Shown here: in pieces, positions 40,766-49,233 of the stretch
How the letters are laid out: the number at the start of each line of letters is the position of its first letter
How positions within the stretch are numbered: position 1 is the stretch's first letter
NCBI RefSeq assembly: GCF_000317835.1
Contig: NC_019793.1
Location: forward strand, 2,170,001 to 2,234,000
Source of the DNA: Deinococcus peraridilitoris DSM 19664
Lineage (GTDB): Bacteria; Deinococcota; Deinococci; Deinococcales; Deinococcaceae
DNA: 64,000 nucleotides
Direction of reading: 5' to 3'
Program-made: the position numbers and the translations under genes
The notes under the pieces: model-generated
Seen by the model: only the letters and a program-made list of their open reading frames with translations
Databases searched by the model: none
What the model was told of the DNA's origin: nothing

Positions 40766-42937
40766 TCAATCGGCGGCGTCGGCGAGGTAGCGCTCCAGCG
40801 CGTGCTCCAGACTCGGCATGACTTGACCACGCACGCTGCCCAGGGCGCTGTAACGCGGTCGCGGCGCGATCCAGCCAATGGAGGTGCCGTGGACACCCCG
40901 CACCGCTTGCGCAGACATTCCGCGAGCTTCGGCCACCATTCTCGTGAAATCTGCCCAGGTGGTTTCTCCACGATTCACGAGGTGCCAGGTGCCCCGTTCA
41001 CCGTCCACCAGCAAATCGAGGCTGGTGTGAACGAGGTCCGGCAGGTACGTCGGCGAGAAGCGGTGTTCACGGTCGAGCGAGACTGCCCCGCCCGCCCGCA
41101 GGACCTGGACTGCCTTGCTCAGCAGGTCCTGCTCACCACTCGCGCCGAACAGTTCGCTGCTGCGCACGATCAGCGTGCCTGGATGAAACGCCAGCGCTTG
41201 CCGTTCGGACTCGAGCAGCGTACGCCCGTAAACGTTCAGGGGGCCGGCAGGATCGTGCTCTTCATACGGAGCGTGCCGGTCACCGGCGAACACTTGATCC
41301 GACGAGAAGGTCAACAGCTGGATGTCATGCTCGGCGCATGCACGTGCCAGGACTGCGAGACCCACCGCGTGCCGCTGCCAGAACGCCCGGCGCTGATGTT
41401 GTGCTTCCTCGATCTGGCCGTACGCGCCCGCGTTCACCACGGCCCACGGTTGAAACTGCCGCAGGGCGGTCCTGACTGCTGCAGCGTCCGTTACATTCAG
41501 TTCATGCTTGGACAGGCACCGATGCGTGAGGCCGCGTTCGAAACACAGCGCACTGAGGGCCGCGCTCAAGCGGCCCTCGCCCAGAATCAGCAGGGGCCGG
41601 GCGAAACCCGTCGTGTGCGCTTGCGGGGTGGATGCTCCTACCACCGGATAGAAGAAGCGGTCAGGTCGTTCCCAGAAACCCGGAGAGGCCAGCACCGGAT
41701 GCTGAGGTTCAACGCCCGAAGCGCGCGCCCGGAGGAGTTGCGCCAGCGCGGTGGGTCGCGGTGACAGACCCCGCACGTCGAACGCGCCAGGTTCGTAATG
41801 GCCTTTGAATTCGGTGTGCAGGGTGTTCCAGTCGAAGCTGCCCAGAATCGCCCAGGACGTGACCGCGCGAATGTCGGCGCCTTCCGAGCGGACCCGCTTG
41901 GCCGCTTGCCAGAACTGATCGAACCAGCGCAGCTGTTCCTCGCGGGTGCTTCCCAGGTGCGCCTCGGTGATGGCGACGGGAATTTCGTAGCGTTGCCAGA
42001 CTTCTCGCAGCAACTTCTCGATGCCCGCGAGGTCCTGATAGACCCGCACGGCCTCCACGTCCGCGTGCGTCGGACCGCACTGGTGCGCCGGGTAGCGTTC
42101 CTTGCGCTCGTCGAGAAAACGCTCGCTCGTCACGTAGTAATCCACGCCCACAATGTCCGGTGGGCAGGGATTCTGGGCGAACCACGCCAGCTCTTCGGGC
42201 GTCGCGCCTGAGCTGAGGAGATAGGCCCAGAGGGCGTGCTCCTCGTTCACGCGGCCGCACAGCAGGTCGTACGCGAGCCAGCGCCGTTCGTTTTGAAAGT
42301 CTGCTTCGTGCTGCATGGCGGGCGTCGCGTGCGCTTTGCCCAGGTCGTCGGTCTGCACGAGTTGCGCGTCGGGTCGCACTTCGCGAATGGCCCGCATCGC
42401 CAGCACCGTTCCCTTGCATTCGTTGAGCAGCATTCGTACGAAACTCTCGTCGCTTTTGTGGTGTGGATACCACACGCCGTACAGCCCGCTGAACCGCGCG
42501 GTGGTGAGGGGCTCATTGACAGGCGTGTACGCTGTCAGCCACCCGTACCGCTCGGCCACCTGGCGCGCGTAAGCCGCCAGTTTCTCGGGAAACTCCGGAT
42601 CGAGCATGTCGGTGTACGTCGGGCCGCTGCCGTGGTGAAGCAGGGTCGCGATGGGCTGCAGATTCAGTTCACGCAGCATCTGCAGCCGCTCGTCGGTCCA
42701 CGACCAGTCGAGCAGGTCCGGACGTTCAGGTGCGACCTGTTCCCACAGCACCGGATATCGAATCCTTTTGGCCCCCAGCCCTGCGAGCATCGTGAGGTCT
42801 TCCTGACGGCGGTCATGGCCGCACACGGTCAACTGATTCAGGTAACGGTCCTGCACCCGGTTGAGCGTGCATTCCACACCAATCCACAGTTCGAGCGGAC
42901 GCTGCTCCTTGGGGGGTTGACTCGGGTTCGCATTCAT
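40766..42937 (-). CDS. Fusion of a GH1-like glycosidase and an RmlD-like sugar-nucleotide reductase
   Basis: 723 aa from ATG 42937. Residues 1-420 are a clan-A TIM barrel like GH1: RIRYPVLWEQVAPERPDLLDWSW, acid/base in TPVNEPLTT (NEP, E142) and nucleophile in VAITEAHLGS (E325). Residues about 448-723 are an SDR like dTDP-4-dehydrorhamnose reductase (LLILGEGRLSAA, VVNAGAYGQIEEAQ, LLTFSSDQVFAGD, YGRTLLESER). At the catalytic Y-x3-K site Y570 is kept but K is L574. The first domain probably cleaves a glycoside; the second may bind or reduce an activated sugar, though the Lys loss makes full catalysis doubtful. The fusion is continuous in one frame. Confidence 0.8.
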   Translation of the reverse strand: MNANPSQPPKEQRPLELWIGVECTLNRVQDRYLNQLTVCGHDRRQEDLTMLAGLGAKRIRYPVLWEQVAPERPDLLDWSWTDERLQMLRELNLQPIATLLHHGSGPTYTDMLDPEFPEKLAAYARQVAERYGWLTAYTPVNEPLTTARFSGLYGVWYPHHKSDESFVRMLLNECKGTVLAMRAIREVRPDAQLVQTDDLGKAHATPAMQHEADFQNERRWLAYDLLCGRVNEEHALWAYLLSSGATPEELAWFAQNPCPPDIVGVDYYVTSERFLDERKERYPAHQCGPTHADVEAVRVYQDLAGIEKLLREVWQRYEIPVAITEAHLGSTREEQLRWFDQFWQAAKRVRSEGADIRAVTSWAILGSFDWNTLHTEFKGHYEPGAFDVRGLSPRPTALAQLLRARASGVEPQHPVLASPGFWERPDRFFYPVVGASTPQAHTTGFARPLLILGEGRLSAALSALCFERGLTHRCLSKHELNVTDAAAVRTALRQFQPWAVVNAGAYGQIEEAQHQRRAFWQRHAVGLAVLARACAEHDIQLLTFSSDQVFAGDRHAPYEEHDPAGPLNVYGRTLLESERQALAFHPGTLIVRSSELFGASGEQDLLSKAVQVLRAGGAVSLDREHRFSPTYLPDLVHTSLDLLVDGERGTWHLVNRGETTWADFTRMVAEARGMSAQAVRGVHGTSIGWIAPRPRYSALGSVRGQVMPSLEHALERYLADAAD

Positions 42938-43159
42938 GCAGACTTCCGGATAGCCTGCAGCCGGCGGGCAAAACGAAAGAAAACGGGCATGTAGGGTATT
43001 GTGCCGGGCAGCCTTCTCAAACGATTGGCAAGGACGTGAAAGTGTCTGGGCCAAGTTCTCGCGGTGTACCTCAAACAGATGAACCCCGTCTTGAGTCATC
43101 TCACGGCTTTGGGTGCCTTCAGCCCCGTGCGTGTGTCTCCGTGCGGGTGTCTCTTCGGC

Positions 43160-43200
43160 AAAACTGGAAGGGTCGGCTACCGCCGACCCTTCCAGTTTTT
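43160..43200. terminator. Bidirectional terminator, 18-bp stem
   Basis: AAAACTGGAAGGGTCGGC (43160-43177) pairs exactly with 43182-43199 across a 4-nt loop. T runs on both sides, GTTTTTTGG on the plus strand. On the minus strand it lies 10 nt after the small membrane protein stop at 43210 and so ends that gene; no plus-strand gene leads into it. Confidence 0.85.
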
Positions 43201-43209
43201 TGGCCTGTG

Positions 43210-43464
43210 TCAGTTCTCGGGAAGAGTTCGCCGTTCGTCTCGTGACAGCGCGGCGTTGATCGCCAAGCCGACGGCTACCTGCGAAGCGCCGATCAGGCGC
43301 GTGGCAAGGGGCCGCTCGGCGCACCACTCCATCAGGGGCTGCACGCCGGGCAGGGGCGCCCACCAGGTCAGGCTGTGTCCCACCGGGCGCACGACCGAGA
43401 CCACCCCGTCGCCGATCAGGACGATGGACAGCAGTTCCAGCCAGCGTTTCGTCAATGTGTGCAA
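43210..43464 (-). CDS. Small hypothetical membrane protein
   Basis: 84 aa from TTG 43464, 3 nt after GGGAGGA. Two weakly hydrophobic segments (LLSIVLIGDGVVSVV, about 9-23; TRLIGASQVAVGLAINAAL, about 57-75) flank a loop with Trp and Pro. It has no recognised domain. Confidence 0.55.
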   Translation of the reverse strand: MHTLTKRWLELLSIVLIGDGVVSVVRPVGHSLTWWAPLPGVQPLMEWCAERPLATRLIGASQVAVGLAINAALSRDERRTLPEN

Positions 43465-43533
43465 CGTTCCTCCCTCGTCGGGTCGTGCGGCGCAAACGTT
43501 CACCCTAAGCCTGCCGCGTGACCCGTCAGGTGT

Positions 43534-44001
43534 TCAACTGTCGTGGCGGACGTCCTGATTGACTTCGTTGGGCCCGTCTGTCGGTCGTGAGACTTCCCGC
43601 ACCACCAGACCGGCATCCTCGTTGTCGACGTTGCGAATCACGTCCGCCTGCGCGACCATGCCGACGACTGCCCCGTTCGCGCTCGTGACCGGCAGACGGC
43701 GCACTTTGGTTTCCTCCATCAGGCGGATGGCGTCCATCAGGTCCGCTTCGGGGGAGATGCTCACGACGGTGTCCGTCATGGCGTCCTGCGCGCAGCACTC
43801 CAGCGGATTTTTACCGGCGGCGACGGTACGGACGGTAATGTCGCGGTCGGTCACGACGCCAACGGCACGCATGTTGTCGTAATTCTCGACGACGGGAACG
43901 CTGCCGCAGTCGTACTCGACCATCATGGCCGCGACATCGCGCAAGTTGGTGTCCGGCGTGCAGCAGACGGGATCGTTGGTCATCACTTGCCTTACCTGCA
44001 T
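43534..44001 (-). CDS. Tandem CBS-domain protein
   Basis: 155 aa. Two CBS repeats: VRQVMTNDPVCCTPDTNLRDVAAMMVEYDCGSVPVVENYDNMRAVGVVTDRDITVRTV and AQDAMTDTVVSISPEADLMDAIRLMEETKVRRLPVTSANGAVVGMVAQADVIRNV. The Gly-V-V-T-D-R-D motif is typical for adenosyl-nucleotide binding. Such stand-alone CBS proteins sense ATP/AMP or redox state. It has two vicinal Cys pairs (CC at about 12-13 and 69-70). The partner is unknown. Confidence 0.9.
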   Translation of the reverse strand: MQVRQVMTNDPVCCTPDTNLRDVAAMMVEYDCGSVPVVENYDNMRAVGVVTDRDITVRTVAAGKNPLECCAQDAMTDTVVSISPEADLMDAIRLMEETKVRRLPVTSANGAVVGMVAQADVIRNVDNEDAGLVVREVSRPTDGPNEVNQDVRHDS

Positions 44002-44168
44002 GATCCACCTCCAGGCTTCAACCGTACCGGCCGAGCCTGAAACGCAGCATCGTGAAGGACCAAGAAGTCATCATGCAGCCGAACGCTGGCCGCCCGGCAC
44101 CCGAGGGAACCTGGGCGCGACGGGGTGCGTGAGTTGGGGCCACGGTGCTACCTTGCCAGAGACCGAAT

Positions 44169-45848
44169 ATGACCAATACACCCCAAGCGACGCACGACTG
44201 GACGCACTTCGAACCCCGCTACCAAGCCTTGCGGGAACGCCCGCTCGACCCGGCGCAGGTGCCGGCCTTTTTGCGTGACTGGAGCGACCTCGAAAAGCTG
44301 GTTGGTGACACCGACATCACCCTGCGCCGCGCGCGTGACCGCAACACGGCCGATGTGCCCGCAGAAGAAGCCTACCTGAGCTTCGTGCGCGAGGTCCGCC
44401 CGAAAGTGCAGCAGGCCTCGCAGGAACTGAACCGGAAACTGCTGGCAGTGGAGGGCTACCAGCCCGGTGAGAACGAAGTGCTGATGCTGCGCAAGCTGCG
44501 CACGGACGCCGAACTTTACCGCGAGGAGAACGTCGAGCTGGAAGTGCGCATGACCAACCTCGTCAATGAGTACTACAAACTCACCGGTGGCCTGACCGTC
44601 ACCCTGAACGGTGAGGAACTGACGCTGCCGCAGGCGCAGGTGAAGCTGCTCAGTCCTGACCGCGAGCTGCGTGAACGCACCTGGCGTGCCATGCAGGACG
44701 TGACTGCGCGCATCGCACCTGAACTCGACCGGATCTTTCTGGAGTTGCTCGCCTTGCGCCGTCAGGCCGCGCGAAACGCCGGTTTTGACAATTACCGCGA
44801 TTATCGCTGGCTGCAGCTCAAACGTTTTCACTACACGCCAGGCGACAGTCAGCTGCTGCATCAGGCCATTCAGGCACACGTGGTTCCGCTCGTGTCACGC
44901 CGCAAGGAAGCGCACCGCCGACAGATGAACGTCGAGTCGCTGCGTCCCTGGGACCTGCGGGCCGATCCGCTCGGTCGGGAAGCCATTGCGGCCTTTGGCA
45001 GCATCGAGGAGCTTGAGGACGCCTCTTCGCGCATCTTTCACCGGCTCGCCCCAAAGCTGGGCGAGCAGTTCGACCTGATGCGCGAGCGCGGTTACCTGGA
45101 CCTCGAATCCCGCAGGAACAAGGCGCCTGGCGCGTACTGCGCTTCTTTTCCCACGCAGGGCGTGCCTTTTTTGCACGGAAACTTCGTGGGCACGGTGCGC
45201 GACGCCTCGGTGCTGTTTCACGAGGCCGGACACGCCTTTCACGTCTTTGCTTCCAGCCGGCCTGACATCCTGGTGTTCGCGCGCCATCCCGGCGCGGAGT
45301 TCGCAGAAGTCGCGTCACAATCGATGGAACTGCTGACCCTGCCGTTCCTGTCGCGCGCTCAGGGCGGCTTGTACGACGAAGCGGATCTGCCGCGCGTACG
45401 CGAGGAGCAACTGGACAGCATCATCACCTTTCTGCCTTTCGCCGCAGTGCTCGACAGTTTTCAGCACTGGGTCTACACCGAAACCGGTGAGGATGTCTCG
45501 ATTGGGCAACTGGACGCCAAGTGGCTCAGCCTGATGCGCGCCTACTTTCCGCACGTGAATTATGACGGGCTGGAAGGCTACATTCAGAAAGGCTGGCAGT
45601 ACCTGCACCTGTACGGATACCCGCTGTACTATCTGGATTACGCCATCGCGTGGCTGGGGGCAATTCAGGTGTGGCGAGGTGCACTGGCCGATCAGCAGAC
45701 GGCGCTGGAGCAGTACCTGTACGCCTTGTCGCTGGGCGGAACGCGTTCGCTGCCCGAACTCTTCGAGGTCGCCGGAACGACCCTGGCGTTCGACGAAGCG
45801 CACGTGGGCCGACTGATGGCATTCCTGGAAGAGCAATACCGCGCCTGA
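44169..45848 (+). CDS. M3 family oligoendopeptidase
   Basis: 559 aa. The zinc motif is present: DASVLFHEAGHAFHVFASS (HExxH) with a second zinc ligand in the downstream FAEVASQSMELLTLPF. N-terminal helical domains with DLEKLVGDTDITLRRARDRNTADV match the PepF/M3 architecture that encloses the substrate channel. It degrades short cytosolic peptides. No signal peptide is present. ATG 44169 has no ribosome binding site and no -10 box at leaderless distance. The gene ends before a hairpin at 45861. Confidence 0.9.
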   Translation: MTNTPQATHDWTHFEPRYQALRERPLDPAQVPAFLRDWSDLEKLVGDTDITLRRARDRNTADVPAEEAYLSFVREVRPKVQQASQELNRKLLAVEGYQPGENEVLMLRKLRTDAELYREENVELEVRMTNLVNEYYKLTGGLTVTLNGEELTLPQAQVKLLSPDRELRERTWRAMQDVTARIAPELDRIFLELLALRRQAARNAGFDNYRDYRWLQLKRFHYTPGDSQLLHQAIQAHVVPLVSRRKEAHRRQMNVESLRPWDLRADPLGREAIAAFGSIEELEDASSRIFHRLAPKLGEQFDLMRERGYLDLESRRNKAPGAYCASFPTQGVPFLHGNFVGTVRDASVLFHEAGHAFHVFASSRPDILVFARHPGAEFAEVASQSMELLTLPFLSRAQGGLYDEADLPRVREEQLDSIITFLPFAAVLDSFQHWVYTETGEDVSIGQLDAKWLSLMRAYFPHVNYDGLEGYIQKGWQYLHLYGYPLYYLDYAIAWLGAIQVWRGALADQQTALEQYLYALSLGGTRSLPELFEVAGTTLAFDEAHVGRLMAFLEEQYRA

Positions 45849-45860
45849 GTCAACACACGG

Positions 45861-45886
45861 GGGAGTGCCGCCGCGGCGCTCCCTTT
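45861..45886 (+). terminator. Terminator after the M3 peptidase gene
   Basis: GGGAGTGCC / GGCGCTCCC with a GC-rich loop, then CCTTTCC. The single mismatch and a short T run make it moderate. Confidence 0.55.
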
Positions 45887-45942
45887 CCGCCGGACCAGGT
45901 GCGCCGCAGGTCGTGCGGGGCGGATGTTGCGCGCACCCGATC

Positions 45943-46036
45943 ATCAGGGCGCCCGGCATCAGGGTGCCCGGCAGGCTCCGGGTCTCTCTTCGCAGCTGAC
46001 CTCCCTGATGACCGGGTGGCCTGATGACCAGGTGGA
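45943..46036. repeat. Two separate short tandem repeats
   Basis: CATCAGGGCGCCCGG and CATCAGGGTGCCCGG (45943-45972, 15-bp units, one mismatch), then CTGATGACCGGGTGGC and CTGATGACCAGGTGGA (46005-46036, 16-bp units, two mismatches). Both lie in the intergenic space before the DedA-like gene and show local duplication activity near the IS. Confidence 0.7.
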
Positions 46037-46142
46037 CCGTCGTTGCCACGCGTCATGCCCCTGTCACGCCGGACCGCTCTAGCGGTCGGTAGAATCGTCG
46101 GGTGTTGACTTCATTTTGTGCTCCTCTGATGGAGGCGCCCGC

Positions 46143-46781
46143 TTGAAGCGCTACCTCGCCGTCGTCGCCGCACTGCTCGGGGTACTGATTTTGCTGTTCG
46201 TGATCTTCGAGGCCTTGCAGTTTCCCCTGCTGAGCGACCCGACGCCGTGGCTGCAACACGCGGGACCGGGTACGGCCCTGCTGGGCGTGGCGCTGCTGAC
46301 CGTGGACGTGCTGGTGCCGGTTCCGTCGAATGTCGTGATGGTGGCGAACGGCGCACTGTTCGGCTTCGCCGTGGGTGCCTCGCTGTCGCTGACCGGCAGC
46401 CTGGGCGCGGGCGCCTTGAGTTTTGCCATCGGTCGCCGTGGTGGGCCGCTCGTGCAGCGGCTCGTTCCGAGGACTGCCCATGAGCGCGGTGAAGAACTGC
46501 TGCGCCGCTGGGGCGCCCTGGCCATCGTGGTGACACGGCCCCTGCCACTGCTGGCAGAGGTCGTGACCATCCTGGCGGGCACTTCGCATATGCCGTGGCG
46601 GACCGCGCTCGGCATGACCCTGCTGGGGTCCCTGCCGGCGGCGCTGCTGTACTCGCTGCTGGGCGTCGCGGCCTTGCAGCTTCCCTTGCCGCTGGTGGTG
46701 GCGCTGGTGTTGCCCGTGGCGGGGATCACCTGGCTGGTCGGATGGGCGCTGACGCGCAGAGGCATTGGCACCCGTTATTGA
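46143..46781 (+). CDS. DedA/VTT-domain membrane protein
   Basis: 212 aa from TTG 46143, 7 nt after GGAGG; a TTG at 46116 has no such site. Five to six hydrophobic helices with VLVPVPSNVVMVANGALFGFAVGASLSLTGSLGAGALSFAIGRRGG, the VTT (SNARE-associated Golgi) signature with the re-entrant loop Pro/Gly pattern. VVTRPLPLLAEVVTILAGTSHM follows. DedA-type proteins act as lipid transporters or support membrane homeostasis. Its stop lies directly at the left end of the IS, so the natural C-terminus may have been altered. Confidence 0.85.
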   Translation: MKRYLAVVAALLGVLILLFVIFEALQFPLLSDPTPWLQHAGPGTALLGVALLTVDVLVPVPSNVVMVANGALFGFAVGASLSLTGSLGAGALSFAIGRRGGPLVQRLVPRTAHERGEELLRRWGALAIVVTRPLPLLAEVVTILAGTSHMPWRTALGMTLLGSLPAALLYSLLGVAALQLPLPLVVALVLPVAGITWLVGWALTRRGIGTRY

Positions 46782-46820
46782 CACCTGTTTTTCTCAGGTA
46801 CGGTTTATAGCCGGTGAGGC

Positions 46821-46952
46821 GTGAACGGGAAGTGGCAGCCCAGCACCCTCAGCCGCAAGCAACTCGAAGAACGACGCTTGGAGGGTCAGCGTCTCCTCGA
46901 CGAAGATACGCATACTTGCACAGAAATAGCGCGGTACCTCGGTGGTGAATGA
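46821..46952 (+). CDS. IS630 transposase N-terminal frame (orfA)
   Basis: 43 codons from GTG 46821 (alternatives upstream in the left end) to a TGA at 46950-46952. The sequence contains LSRKQLEERRLEGQRLLDE and TCTEIARYLGG, the N-terminal helix-turn-helix that precedes NDATVRKWRKKL in intact IS630 transposases. It must shift +1 near 46941-46946 to continue into the next frame. Whether this is a programmed shift or a mutation cannot be told from one copy. Confidence 0.65.
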   Translation: MNGKWQPSTLSRKQLEERRLEGQRLLDEDTHTCTEIARYLGGE

Positions 46953-47847
46953 CGCCACTGTCCGAAAATGGCGCAAAAAGCTCCGAGAATACGGAGACCG
47001 TGCCCTCATCGCCAGCACCGGCGGCGGAAGACCCAAGCAGCTCACCACCGAGCAGGAGCAACGCTTGGGCGCATTGATCGACGCTGGCGCCAAGTCGTAC
47101 GGATTTCCAAATGAGCAATGGACCTCGCCACGGGTCCGAGAAGTGATTGGCCAGCAGTTCGGGGTGTGGTATCACGTCGACCACGTCTACAAGCTACTGA
47201 TCAAACTGGGCTTCAGTGTTCAAAAGCCCGATAAACGCGCTGTGGAGCGAAACGAAGAAAGTATCCAGACGTGGATAAGGACTCGCGGTGTGGAGTTGGG
47301 GGAAAAAATCGAGCAGGGCACAACAGTTGTGTTTTTAGACGAAAGCGGCTTCAGCTTGAAAACCACCGCAGCGAGAACCTGGGCGCGTAAAGGCCAAACT
47401 CCGGTTGTTCCTACGAAGTTGCGTTGGACGCACCTATCTGTGATCGGAGCGATCACCAGTAGCGGGAAATTCTTGCAGCATACGCACGTGGGAGCGATTA
47501 AAGCTCCTCAGGTAGTCGCCTTTCTGGAGCACGTGCTCGACCACGTTCCCGGCACGATTGTTGTCGTGCTTGATCAAGCGATGATCCACAGGGCGAAGTG
47601 CGTGAGCGAGCTGGTCGAGCAGCACCCACGACTGAGCTTGGAATACCTGCCGGGTTACGCGCCGGAACTGAATCCCATTGAGTGGCTATGGGCGTACGTG
47701 AAAAAGAACGTGTTTGGGAACTTCTGCGCCAAGAGCGTGGCCGACTTGAAGGAGCGTTTGCGGTACGCCTGGCAACGCCTCCGCCGAAATCAACTGGTCC
47801 CATCGTTCTTCGCCGCCTGCGCCTTCGCTTTGCCGTGTACCACCTGA
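46942..47847 (+). CDS. IS630 transposase C-terminal frame (orfB, catalytic)
   Basis: 301 aa from GTG 46942. It begins inside the HTH (VNDATVRKWRKKLREYG), continues with the winzip-like helical region (VREVIGQQFGVWYHVDHVYKLLIKLGFS) and the DDE_3 catalytic core: VVFLDESGFSLK (first D), IVVVLDQAMIHRA (second D) and PGYAPELNPIEWLWAYVKKNVFG (final E). All three acidic residues are present. The stop codon overlaps the right inverted repeat. Confidence 0.9.
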   Translation: MVNDATVRKWRKKLREYGDRALIASTGGGRPKQLTTEQEQRLGALIDAGAKSYGFPNEQWTSPRVREVIGQQFGVWYHVDHVYKLLIKLGFSVQKPDKRAVERNEESIQTWIRTRGVELGEKIEQGTTVVFLDESGFSLKTTAARTWARKGQTPVVPTKLRWTHLSVIGAITSSGKFLQHTHVGAIKAPQVVAFLEHVLDHVPGTIVVVLDQAMIHRAKCVSELVEQHPRLSLEYLPGYAPELNPIEWLWAYVKKNVFGNFCAKSVADLKERLRYAWQRLRRNQLVPSFFAACAFALPCTT

Positions 47848-47869
47848 ACTGCCCCAGGTAAACATCAAG

Positions 47870-48328
47870 TCAGGCTACGGACGGGGTATCGACAGGGCCG
47901 GCGAAGTACGAAGCGAGAAACTCATGGAATGATGTTGCTTCGGGTTCGACGACGCCATTCGCAACGTCGTCAGTACCACCTTCTGCGTCCACGTAGAACA
48001 CCTGATCGCTTTCCGTATCAAGAATCAGAAAACCACCATCCCCGTATGGAGCAAGCATCAGGAAACGATGTGCCAGACCGATGTGTTCCCGCGCAGCCTG
48101 AGTCAGATGCAGGATATTGTCCTCGCCGTTTTCGCATAGATCGAGCAGCTCGAAGTGCACCGTGTCACTCCCAACCGCTCCTGTGAACCGTGAGTAGAAC
48201 TCGACAAACGCCGTTGAGGGACGCACGCCGAGGTCGTTCAGGGCCGCTGTAACGCAAGATGGGTTGTCTCGCTGGTAGTTATCACTCGTCAGCTGGCGTT
48301 CCACACTCTCGGGTAACACAATGGGCAT
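47870..48328 (-). CDS. SUKH (SMI1/KNR4) family protein 1
   Basis: 152 aa from ATG 48328; TACCCT (48334-48339) lies 5 nt upstream and no ribosome binding site is present. ALNDLGVRPSTAFVEFYSRFTGAVGSD, FELLDLCENGEDNILHLTQAA, RFLMLAPYGDGGFLILDTESDQVFYVDAEG and a C-terminal SFHEFLASYF follow the SUKH order (helix, beta, YGDGGFLILD motif, end helix). SUKH proteins commonly serve as immunity proteins for polymorphic or contact-dependent toxins. No toxin is seen beside it. The stop is 8 nt from the right end of the IS. Confidence 0.75.
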   Translation of the reverse strand: MPIVLPESVERQLTSDNYQRDNPSCVTAALNDLGVRPSTAFVEFYSRFTGAVGSDTVHFELLDLCENGEDNILHLTQAAREHIGLAHRFLMLAPYGDGGFLILDTESDQVFYVDAEGGTDDVANGVVEPEATSFHEFLASYFAGPVDTPSVA

Positions 48329-48333
48329 GCTTG

Positions 48334-48339
48334 AGGGTA
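48334..48339 (-). promoter_or_regulatory. Leaderless -10 box, SUKH gene 1
   Basis: TACCCT, 5 nt before the ATG at 48328. The same hexamer stands before SUKH gene 2. Confidence 0.45.
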
Positions 48340-48481
48340 ACAGCAGCAGAATCAAGTTATGGAGATGGCTGTGGGGGCACTCGGACCGGGTTGTGTCGGT
48401 GTTGGCTGGACGCTTATTCAGCGCTGTGTCTCTGTGCATACTGTGCCCAGACGGCATACACAGGTGAAAAGGTCTGATTGG

Positions 48482-49075
48482 TCAATCAAACAGGTAGCTT
48501 TCTAGCGAGCGGGAGCCATAACAGAATTCAACGAAGTTGTCCGCGACGACAACGGCGTCGTCTTCGAACAGATTCCCCGACGACATCGCCACAATGGGGT
48601 ACTCGCCGTTTGCGGGTGCGCCGCGCATGTCGAACGCAGCGAAGTTGCCACACCCGTCGAGTGCAAAGGGTACGAAGCCCGGGAGGTACTTTGGGAAGTG
48701 GTAGGCGAGCAGCATCTCACGTATGCCGTTGATGCCGCTGGTCGTGAAGAATTGCAGGAAGAGTTTCTTGTGAGCGACGATTGGGCCGTCGGACCAGCGC
48801 AGCAGATCGAGGAACGTGATGGGAAGCTGCCGTTTGGGAAGGACCCAGGAATGAGCTGGAGAACGTTGTGCAGTGGCAAGAAGCTGTGGGGCGTCATCCT
48901 TGAGGGCGGCGATGTGTTGAGCGTCCATTACCGTGACGATGTTGGCTTCAGCCAATTCGCGAGTTGAAAAGGGTCGAAAAAGGTTAACGTTCAACTGTTC
49001 CAGTTGAGCTGGCGTCGCGCCAGGTGGGCGTTCGTGCTGCTCGTCGAAGAGCTGGTCCCAGTCTGCGTCGGACAT
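48482..49075 (-). CDS. SUKH (SMI1/KNR4) family protein 2
   Basis: 197 aa from ATG 49075. The SUKH core is seen in the second half: LPITFLDLLRWSDGPIVAHKKLFLQFF, AYHFPKYLPGFVPFALDGCGNFAAFDMRG, YPIVAMSSGNLFEDDAVVVADNFVEFC. The DGCGNFAAFDMRG stretch is the typical SUKH 'D/G-x-G-x-x-x-x-D' turn. The N-terminus (ADWDQLFDEQHERPPGATPAQLEQ) is the usual leading helix. It is transcribed like the first SUKH gene 153 nt downstream, yet the two proteins are clearly different, as in stacked immunity genes. Confidence 0.75.
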   Translation of the reverse strand: MSDADWDQLFDEQHERPPGATPAQLEQLNVNLFRPFSTRELAEANIVTVMDAQHIAALKDDAPQLLATAQRSPAHSWVLPKRQLPITFLDLLRWSDGPIVAHKKLFLQFFTTSGINGIREMLLAYHFPKYLPGFVPFALDGCGNFAAFDMRGAPANGEYPIVAMSSGNLFEDDAVVVADNFVEFCYGSRSLESYLFD

Positions 49076-49081
49076 CTTTTT

Positions 49082-49087
49082 AGGGTA
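49082..49087 (-). promoter_or_regulatory. Leaderless -10 box, SUKH gene 2
   Basis: TACCCT, 6 nt before the ATG at 49075, with no ribosome binding site. No clear -35 is seen. Confidence 0.45.
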
Positions 49088-49233
49088 GCGCGTGACCGTG
49101 GATCTCTTGCGCTCACTTTTCGTACCTTGTGGCTGACAACTTTGTGGCTGACAGGACCTTGTAGTGCTGATGGGGTTGCCGGCCTCACCAGAACTCGTAC
49201 CTGAGTAAAGCAGGAGTCAGTAAGCGTGGGCGG

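Larger units (their letters stand above)
46782..47862 (+). mobile_element. IS630-type insertion sequence
   Basis: About 1.08 kb. The ends carry imperfect inverted repeats: left ACCTG-N7-CAGGT (46783-46799) and right ACCTG-N8-CAGGT (47842-47859). The transposase is encoded in two overlapping frames. The exact boundary is uncertain by a few bases; a TA dinucleotide near 46776 is a candidate target site, as expected for IS630-Tc1/mariner elements. It lies between a DedA-like gene and a SUKH gene and does not interrupt either visibly. Confidence 0.8.
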
